Shown one piece after another: positions 56,501-64,000 of a DNA stretch of 64,000 bases. Location of the stretch: NCBI GenBank assembly GCA_016710275.1, contig JADJXS010000001.1, positions 2,046,001 through 2,110,000 on the forward strand, given 5' to 3'. How positions within the stretch are numbered: the first letter of the stretch is position 1; each line of letters starts with the position of its first letter. Position numbers and translations under genes: made by a program. Source of the stretch: Phycisphaerales bacterium. Its GTDB lineage: Bacteria > Planctomycetota > Phycisphaerae > UBA1845 > Fen-1342. The notes below the pieces were generated by a model. That model did no database searches and had not been told where the DNA came from. It saw only the letters and a program-made list of their open reading frames with translations.

Positions 56501-59500
56501 GGCCCAGATGATCGGCCAGCAGCAGCAACAGCGCGGCGGCGGCCGACGGCAGCAGGGCGGAACGCGCATCCGGCTGGCGACCGATCCCGGCCACAACTAC
56601 CTGATCGTCAAGTGCGAGGAATCGGATCTGCCGGAGCTGCGCAAGCTGCTTCGCGAATTGGACATTCCGCCCGGACAGGTGGACCTGAAAGTCATCCAGT
56701 TGCTGAATCTCGATGCGACCGAGACCGCCCAGAACCTCAAGCAGGCGCTGGGAATCGGGGCCTCGCAGAATCGCGGCGGCGCCGGCGGGCGGCAGCAGGC
56801 GCCGCAGGGACAGGGCAACGCCCAGCAGCAGCAGATCATGCAGATGCTGCAGATGCAGATGGAGGTCTCGCTGCCGGGCGGACAAGGCGCCGGCGCGAAA
56901 ATCGACTCCGTTGAAATTGTGCCCAACGTCACGACCAACTCGCTGCTGGTGTCCTCTCCGCCGGACGTGATGGAGATCATCGAAAACACGATTCGCGAGC
57001 TGGAGGAACTGGAGGGGCGCGACCTCGTGGTGATCCGCCACGTGGAGCTGCAAAGCGCCCGGGTGGACGACATTCTGCCGATGCTGCAGGACATCTTCGC
57101 CGCGGCCGGCGCGGGTGGCGGGGCGTCTCGCGGCGGCGGTCTGGGGGAGGGCGGCCGGGTGCGCAGCGGCGCAAACCCGGCGGCGCTGGGTCCGGTCGAG
57201 ATCAGCGGCGACCCGCGCAGCAACACGATCATCTTCGCCTGCCAGCAAAAGGACATTCCGACCGTCGAAGCCCAGATCCGCCTGTTGGACATCGCCGAGC
57301 GGCTCGCCGAGGCGGAGATTTACGTCTGTCAGTTCGGTGATGCGGTCGCCATTGCAGAGCAGGTGAACCAGGTTTTTGGTTCCGGCGGCGCCGTGGCGTC
57401 CCCGGGCCGCCGTCGCGGCATGACCATCGGCGACGGGGCTGCGGGCGCTTCGCCGGTCAAGATTGCGGCGGACTCGGCCTCCAGCACGATCATGGTCTGG
57501 GCGCCGCGCGAGATGCGCGACCAGATTTTCGCCCAGATCGAGCGGCTCGATCAGCTCTACAAGCGCGACATCCGCGAAATCGCCGTCATGCACGCCGATC
57601 CGGAAGCACTGGCGGATCAGCTCTCGCAGTTGTTCGTCGGCGGCGGGGCCACGCAGCGCACGGGGCGCGCGGCCGCCGGTCCGGGCGGCGCGGGCAGCGG
57701 GCAGCGCGTGCTGATCATGGGGGACGCCAACAGCAAGAAGCTGCTGGTCCGCGCCCCCAACGACGTCTTCGAGCAGATTCAGGATATCGTCGTCACGCTC
57801 GACACCGAGAACACGCAGTTGCAGGTTCGCCGCTACGAGTTGCAATACGCCGACGCCGCGGCCGTGAAGGACCAGGTCACCTCCGGCCTGCTGGAGTACA
57901 TGGCCCTCTACCGCCAGAGTTCCTCCGGCGCCGGCCGCATGCCCTTCGACGCCTTCACGGCGCTGCCCGATCCGCGCACCAACAGCATCATGGTGGTCGG
58001 CTCACCGCAGACGTTCGTGTTCGTCGAGCGCATCATCAGCATTATCGACCAGCCGGAGCCGATCCCCGTCGACATTGCGGTGAAGAACGCACAGCCGTCG
58101 CAGGTGGTGGCGTTCATTCAGAAGTTCCTCAGCACCGGCTCTGCGCAGCGAGGCGGCGGCATGGGGATGATGGGCGGCATGGGTTCGGCGGTGGCCTCGC
58201 GTGGCCCGATCATGATTCCAAATGACACCGCGCGGATCATCACCGTGAAAGCGTCGAAGGGCGAACTGGCCCGCATCCGCGAGCTGGTCGCGCAGTTTGA
58301 CGACCCCACGATCGTCGCCGCTCCGGTCAAGATCATCGAAGTGCCGCTCGGCATGGACGCCGTGCAACTCGCGGACAACGTGCAGCGCCTGCTCAACGAC
58401 GCCGAGCAGGTGCAGGCCCGCACCGAGAATCGCGAGCCGCGCGTCATCACCGTTTCCGCCGATGAATACACCAACACGATCCTGGCCTACGGCGACCCCG
58501 TCGGCGCGGGAATGGTGGAGAACGTCGTCGCCCAATTGTCGCGAATCCGCCGCAGCGATTTCATCACCGAGGTCGTCACCCTGCGGAATCTCTCCTCGGA
58601 TGAGGCCGTTGACCTGGCGAACACGCTGCGGGGCGCTCGTCCCGGCGGCGGCAGCGGTGCATCCGGGCAGACGCCCCGCCGCACTCCCGCGCGCACTCCG
58701 ATCAACACCGGCGGCGGTGCTTCCGCGCCGCGCCCGAATTTCCCGACCAGCGGCGGCGGCAACTTTTCCCCTCCGCCCGCCGCGGGACCGGCTGACATCG
58801 GCACACGCGGCCCGATCGTAAACCCCGGCCGGCAGAACCCCGGCGGCGGCCAGCCCGGCCGGCAGCCTGGCGGCAATCGCCCTCGGCGCTCCAACACCGG
58901 CGAGGAGCGCGGCGGAGCAAGAGCTCCTTCGACTGAGCACCGATCGTTCGCCGCTGCGCAAACGGGGATGAGTGTTGGACACAACCAATCGACCAGCGAC
59001 GGCACGAATGACCATGCCGGATTCAGCATAAGTGGCCCAACGGCCGGCGGCCTCATCCTGAGCGCGCCGATGCTCGGGCCGGCGCTGGTCGCGCTGTTGA
59101 TTCCCGACGCCGACGATAAGCCCGCTGCAGGCAAGCCGGGGGACAACGGCGGCAACCGCCCGCGAGTTCGAGAGTCAGGCGCAAAGACCGGGCGCAAACT
59201 TGCGCAGGCTGAGCCGAACAAGCCCGCATCAGGTTCGGGTGGCCGCGCGCCTTCGACACAGCCCGCGACCCCCGCCCCGGCCACGCAGCCGGCCGCTGAC
59301 ACGGCGACTCCCCCCGCGACCAGGGACACGCCGCCGGCCACGCGCCCGACTCGCCGTGTTGCGACAGCGCCTGCAGCCGCCGCGCCGCCGGCCGGCCGGC
59401 CGGCAGTGGAAGTGGAGGACGTGCACGCCGAAGACGAACCAACCGCGGCGGGTGCCGCAGCAGGCGCCCCAGCGGCCGGTTCAACCCCGGCCGGTGCCGC

Positions 59501-62500
59501 CGGCGCTGCGGATGATGGGTCAACGCCGGGTTCTGCACAGCCTGCAGCGCCGCGACGGGCTCGCCCCACGATCGGGGCGGCATCCGCGGATGACATTCAG
59601 GAACTGGTCGAGGAGCCTGCCGCCACACAGTCCGCAATCGAGGCCGTCAAGTCGATTTCCGGCCAGTTGCGCGGCACGCTGACGGCGGTGCCGTTCGGCA
59701 GCGGCCAGGTGATCGTGTCGGGCAATGCCGAAGACCTGGAGTTGTACAAGCGCGTGCTGTCGGCGATGGAAGTCACCGGCCCCAAGCCGCGCATCGAGGT
59801 GTTCCAATTGGCGGAGGCCAAGGCCCCGGCCGTCGCAGCGATTATTCAACAGATCGTGGACGAGTTCATTCGCACACGAACCGCGCGGCCCGGCCCCGGC
59901 GACACAGTGACGATCGTGCCCGAGCCGAAGGGCAACGCGCTGGTGGTCGTCGCGACCGACACCTACATCGAGATGATCGCGGCGCTGATCGAGAAGTTCG
60001 ACACCGGGGCGGGCACCTACAGCGCCGCGCCGCAGTTCGTGCAATTGGAATTCATCGACGCTGCAGAGGCGGCCGCCAAGCTCACGCCGATCCTCCAGCG
60101 CCTCTATGACCAGCGGCAGGAAGCGGCCGAAACCCGCGCCACCGTCATCGCCGAGGATCGAGCCAACGGGCTGATCGTCATCGGCACGGAGCGCGATTTC
60201 CAGGAGATCGGCGCACTGATCTCTACCATCGACATCGACATTGCCCCGCGCGACGGCGTGGCCAGCCGCCAGGCCAGCGACATGATCATCGTCGGCCTGG
60301 TCAATGCGACCGCAGAGAGCCTCGCGGCGCTGCTGACGGAGATGATCCAACAGGAACAGGAAGCCGCGGCGCAGGCGCTGGGCGGCGCGGCGGCAGGCGG
60401 CGGCGCGACCGGCCGCAAGGTGGTTCGCAAGCTCCGCCTGACGACGGCGGACGGACGCACGCTGCCGGAGCTGGACCTGGAGCGCCCGATCCGCGTCATC
60501 GCCGAGAAGGGCACGAACTCGCTCATCATTTACTCGACGCCGGCGAACAACGACGCGCTGCGCGAAATCGTCGGTGTCTTCGACACGCTGCCGATCGGCG
60601 CGGATGCACAGGTGCGCACCTTCGTGCTGCAGCATGCCAGCGCGGAACGCGTGGCGGAGCTGGTGCGCGGGCTGTTCGATGAGAGCAAGAAGGCGCTCAA
60701 ACGCCCGGCGGAGTCGGGCGATACCACGCCGGCCGAGGTGATGCCGCCGGTGTCCGCCGACGGCGGCGGAACAGGACTGCAATACTCGCTGGTCGTGAAT
60801 CACGACAAGCGCACCAACACGCTCGTGGTCATGGGGCGGCGCGAGGCCTGCGACCTGGCGGCGGACATCGTGACCAGGCTGGATCGCACCGGCATGGATC
60901 TGGGCATTCGGCTGAGCGTGGTGAACCTGCGGAATCAATCGGCCACGTCGCTGGCCACGAAGCTCAATGACATGCTCGAGAAGCGCGCCCAGGCGCTGGG
61001 CGACGCCGATGCGAACAAGGCCCGCGACAGCGCCGTCATCGTCGCCGACGATCGCTCCAACGCGCTGCTGGTGCTGGCCACGGATGAGATGCAGCGCATG
61101 ATCGCCGACCTGGCGGGCAGCCTCGACAAGAGTGAGAGCTACCCGACCGTCGCGACGCGCTTCGTCGCGCTGAAATTCGGCGATGCGTCCAAGCTCGCCA
61201 CGCTGTTGCAGGAGGTCTTCGACCGAAAAAAGGAGGCCAAGTCGCAGGCCGGCGGCGGCGAGACGCAGGGCGACCTCAAGGACGTGCTGTTCGTCACTCC
61301 CGACACGCGCAGCAACTCGCTCGTGCTCACCGGCACGCGCGACTGGCTCAGCGAGGCCGAGCAGGTCGTCGCCGGGCTTGACAAGAGTTTTGATCCCACC
61401 GTGTCCTTCAAGATCCGCAAGGTGCGCCTCAACACCGCCTCGAACATCGCCGCGCAGCTCAACGAGATTCTGCAGCGCGTCCGCGGGCAGGGCGGTGCGG
61501 GCGCTGGAGCCGGCGCCGGCGAGCGCGGCGGGCGCTGCGCCGATCTATGTCTCGGCCGATGTGATTTCCGACAGCCTGTTGCTGGCGGCCTCCGCCGAAG
61601 ACATGATCCTGCTCGACCGCTGGATCGCCGAACTGGATCAGCCTTCCGAGATCGGCCGCATGACGGCGATTCTGCCGCTGCGGCGCGCCAAGGCCGAGGA
61701 TCTGGCGCAGTCCGTGCAGCAGTTGTTTCAGAACCAGGCCGGCGGCGGGGGCGGTGCGGCCGGCGGCGGCGCCACCGGGAACATCGACCTCTCCATTTCG
61801 CACGACGCCACAACGAACTCGATCATCGCGCGCGGCCCGACTTCGCTCCTGCGCGATCTCGAGGACATCGTCCGTCGTATCGACGACGTCGACCCCAGCG
61901 GTGGAACTCTCATCCGCATCTTCAAGCTGGAAAAGGCCGACGCGCAGAACGCCGGCGACCTGCTGGCGAGCATGCTCGAGGGGCGCGGCGGCTCCGTCGG
62001 TTTGAACCAGCAGAGCGGTACCGGCGGCCGCACCACCGGCACGGGAACAGGCGCGACGGACGCACTTTCGCAGGTCATGGTCATGTGGCAGACCGAGCAG
62101 ACCGGCGAACGCTCGCCGGAGACGCTGCGGGCCTTGCGCAGCGACATCGTCACCATCGCCGATCTGCGGACGAATTCGCTGGTCGTGATGGCGCCGCCCC
62201 CGGCCATGCCGCTGATGGAGTCGCTGATCCGCGCGATCGACGTTCCCCCCGATTCCCAGCAGATCCGCGTCTTCACGCTGCGCAACTCCGATGCGGAGGA
62301 AATGGTCGCCACGCTGCAGGGCATCTTCACCGCCACGCAGGGCGCCACGCGACAGACCGGTACGCGCACCGGCGGAACCGGCGCCGCGGGGGACGTGATC
62401 TCGAACACGGAACGCAATCTGGTGCTCGAGGGCGTCGGGGCCGCGGGCGGGCGCGAACAGCTCTCCTTCACCACCGACCGCCGCACCAACTCGGTTGTTG

Positions 62501-63828
62501 TCGCCGGGACGCGCGGCTACCTGGAACTGGCTGAGCAGCTGATCTACGACCTGGACACCAAGGAGATCCCCGATCGCAAGACGATCGTCTTCTCCCCGCA
62601 GAACAACACCGCCGAGAGCGTCGCCGCTTCGGTGAGCGAATGGAGTGAGGGCGAAAAGACGCGGCTGGAGTCGCTCGGCGATGGCCAGATCTCGGCACAG
62701 CGGCTCGGTGAACGCGAGGTGCTGGCCATCCCCAACGAGGATTCCAACACCGTGATTCTCAGCTACAGCCCGCGCTTCGAGGACAATGTCTTCAGCGTTC
62801 TGCGCGAGCTGGACCAGGCGCCGCCACAGGTGATGATCCAGGTGCTGATCCTGGAAGTCACGATGAACAACTCGATGGAACTGGGCGTCGAAATGGCCGC
62901 CCAGGACCTGCAGTTCACCAAGGCCGGCCCGGGCGACACCACCAGCTTCGATTTCGTCGGCGGCACGGACATCGGCGCGGCCGGCGCGGGACTGGGCGGG
63001 TTCACCTTCACCATCTCCGGCAACGACTTCAACTTCCTCCTGCACGCGCTGCAGACCGAGGGTTCGCTCAAGGTGCTCAGCCGGCCGCAGGTGACCGCGA
63101 TGGACAAGCAGGAGGCGATCTTCAAAGTCACGCAGGACGTGCCCTATGTGAACAGCACCAGCACGACCACCGGCGGACAGATCACGACGTCCGTCGGGCG
63201 GCAGGACGTCGGCATCGAACTGACCGTCACCCCGCAGATCAACTCCGACGGCTACGTTCGCATGGAGATTCAGCAGATCGTCAGCGACCTGACCAACTCC
63301 ACCGTGGACGTCGGTCCCGGCGTTCGCGCTCCGATCTTCTTCAAGCGCGAAACGCAGACGGTCGTTTCGGTCAAGAACAACGAGACGATCGTTCTGGGCG
63401 GCATGATCCAGTCGCGCGAGCAGATTACCGACACCAAGGTGCCGCTGATCGGCGACATCCCGTTCCTGGGCACCCTCTTCCGCTTCTCCCAGAATTCCAA
63501 CGAGCGAACCGAACTGCTGATCGTGCTGACGCCCACGATCATCCGCACTGTCGAGGACTTCCGCGCGATCTCCATCGAGATCCGCGACGAAACCGGCGGC
63601 ATTCCGCAGGATGTGCTCAGCAGCCCGCTGCTCAAGAGCCTGCGCATCGGCGATCCGGACGCGCCGATCGACGGTGAGGCGCCGGCCGAACCGATGGAGC
63701 TGGAGCAGCCGGCGCCGGAAGAGCCCGGCGAATACGGCCCTTCGCGCAATGCCGCACCGCGCCGTGAGAAGGAGTCCGACGACGGCGGGTATGGCGCGCC
63801 GGTCACGCTGCGCGGAGCCAAGAAATGA
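50574..63828 (+). CDS. gspD: Giant type II secretion secretin, one frameshift
   Basis: This is the outer-membrane secretin of the type II system, extended about six-fold. GAGGGAGAG precedes ATG 50574. Order: signal peptide (MVLAAGLLFPVGALA); Pro/Ala/Thr-rich linker to about 51410; N0-like domain (WFNFENTSWGEVLAHFEQ, 51421-51660); about 25 N1/NolW-like modules to 58640; low-complexity linker; about 12 more modules to 62820; secretin pore with VPLIGDIPFLGTLFR at 63439-63483; acidic tail. Modules repeat every 80-120 residues with the pattern DxRTNSLIVxA followed by a helix ending LD. The frame changes at about 61490-61540. One base less at 61530-61532 gives about 4,417 residues; as read, frame 1 ends at 62534 without a pore. 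Usual GspD is 650-700 residues. Confidence 0.85.
51420..51660 (+). other. N0-like domain of giant secretin
   Basis: This 80-residue segment (TEWFNFENTSWGEVLAHFEQ to YVLPLSDL) has the beta-alpha-beta order of secretin N0, TonB-like domains: a helix after the first strand, TTAEAIDELNLIMHELGYRF and a last strand VNVSDHLYVLPL. It lies before the first N1-like module, as in GspD. Confidence 0.6.
51690..58640 (+). repeat. Module array A of the secretin, about 25 N1-like units
   Basis: By eye, units share strand-turn-strand DERTNTLIVKATxxxHxKIxxVLxxLD. Clear examples are near 52,080 (RTNTLIV), 52,450 (RTNSLIV), 53,395 (VTNSLIV), 54,760 (TTNTLVV), 55,200 (SNSLLIA), 56,935 (TTNSLLV), 57,215 (SNTIIFA), 57,975 (RTNSIMV) and 58,460 (YTNTILA). 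Others are weaker. Gly/Gln-rich inserts sit between strands in several units, for example at 53,570-53,625, 56,390-56,570 and 57,100-57,180. Spacing averages about 290 bases. Confidence 0.65.
58640..59610 (+). other. Low-complexity linker of the secretin
   Basis: About 320 residues rich in Gly, Pro, Ala, Thr, Ser and Gln, with few hydrophobics except GLILSAPMLGPALVALLIP at 59,050-59,106, which is hydrophobic enough to be a membrane-inserted or buried segment. No module motif is seen. It splits the array into A and B. Confidence 0.6.
59620..62820 (+). repeat. Module array B of the secretin, about 12 N1-like units
   Basis: Units carry the same strand-turn-strand motif, for example near 59,930 (GNALVVVAT), 60,160 (ANGLIVIGT), 60,515 (TNSLIIYST), 60,810 (RTNTLVVMG), 61,050 (SNALLVLAT), 61,305 (RSNSLVLTG), 61,570 (ISDSLLLAA), 61,810 (TTNSIIARG), 62,170 (RTNSLVVMA) and 62,480 (RTNSVVVAG). 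The last unit (SNTVILSYS) joins the pore domain. From 61,540 the reading frame is +1 relative to array A. Confidence 0.65.
61490..61540 (+). other. Frameshift window of the secretin gene
   Basis: Frame 1 is credible up to GAGAGAGAGERGG; frame 2 from APIYVSADVISDSLLL. In the GC-rich repeat between, removing one G of GGG at 61530-61532 gives ERGGAAPIYVSADV in one frame, with a module motif. The simplest reading is a one-base insertion by sequencing or assembly, or a real mutation. Confidence 0.7.
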
Positions 63829-64000
63829 CCCGTCCTCCATTCGCACGGATCACCCGTCGCGGCGCAGGGGCACGCCTTGCCGATTCCGCAGCGCGCAGCA
63901 CGCGCGCCGCCCTGGGTTCGATCGGCCTCTGCCTGACCGTCGCGATGCTGGCTTCAATGGCGGGCGGCTGCGCGGAAGCTCCCAAGGACCCCTATGCCGG
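63825..64000 (+). CDS. Start of a lipoprotein gene, cut by the window
   Basis: An ATG at 63825 overlaps the TGA of the secretin gene (ATGA). The frame has a long basic leader, a hydrophobic stretch LGSIGLCLTVAMLASM and a likely lipobox MAGGCAEAPKD, Cys at about residue 49. Its position after the secretin suggests a partner such as a pilotin or assembly lipoprotein, but the visible part ends after 58 residues and shows no family motif. Confidence 0.6.
   Translation, partial: MTRPPFARITRRGAGARLADSAARSTRAALGSIGLCLTVAMLASMAGGCAEAPKDPYA

Noticed and set aside
61490..61540. Programmed ribosomal frameshift in the secretin gene
   Set aside because: A +1 shift would be needed; no slippery codon, stop or stimulator of known type is seen. 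A single extra G explains it more simply.
51252..63846. Very long open frames on the minus strand under the secretin gene (up to about 1,060 codons)
   Set aside because: They follow the codon pattern of the plus-strand gene, are rich in Arg, His, Leu and Val, and have no domain, start signal or membrane pattern.

Overview
The window looks like a chromosomal segment of a high-GC planctomycete, most likely Phycisphaerae-like. The reasons are a PEP-CTERM protein, an ECF sigma factor of the type paired with a PknB-like kinase, a kelch protein with a dockerin-like end, a two-domain VKOR/thioredoxin protein, many short secreted lipoproteins, and long repeat-filled intergenic stretches. No rRNA gene, CRISPR array or complete insertion sequence was seen. 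All calls come from reading the sequence; no database was searched.

Layout. Positions 1-2,050 are almost gene-free. They hold a 3' tRNA-Met(CAU) fragment, a recombinase-tail-like remnant, two MITE-like elements and several tandem and palindromic repeats. Positions 2,057-16,290 are mostly housekeeping: a beta-barrel protein, a CCA-adding enzyme, mnmE, a polyprenyl diphosphate synthase, ispF, an EF-G-like GTPase and glnS, with a mosaic repeat block at 10.0-10.6 kb. Positions 16,728-24,541 are mainly minus-strand sugar and redox genes: manC-pgi, a VKOR-DsbA fusion, larE, a class I aldolase and a hydrolase. Positions 24,895-30,289 hold surface and signalling genes: PEP-CTERM protein, kelch protein, ECF sigma factor and a transmembrane Ser/Thr kinase. 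Positions 30,458-36,315 hold a heavy-metal RND efflux set (czcA-like pump, adaptor with a Cys/His-rich N-terminus, small Cys-rich secreted protein) with a VOC protein beside it. Positions 36,448-41,401 hold an alpha-toroid protein, a repeat block, and a second, unfused VKOR plus DsbA-like pair. rsmG follows.

Positions 42,505-64,000 are a plus-strand type II secretion cluster in the order gspG-H-I-J-K-L(PilM-like)-M-D, then the start of a lipoprotein gene. gspE, gspF and gspC are not in the window. The standout is the gspD-type secretin gene, about 13.25 kb and about 4,417 residues if one frameshift is repaired, against roughly 650-700 for a usual GspD. Between an N0-like domain and a C-terminal secretin pore it carries about 37 tandem N1/NolW-like modules in two arrays of about 25 and 12, split by a roughly 320-residue low-complexity linker. 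Two arrays and a pore in one chain suggest an unusually long periplasmic channel. The frame is broken by one apparent extra G at 61530-61532, which must be checked before the gene is called intact.
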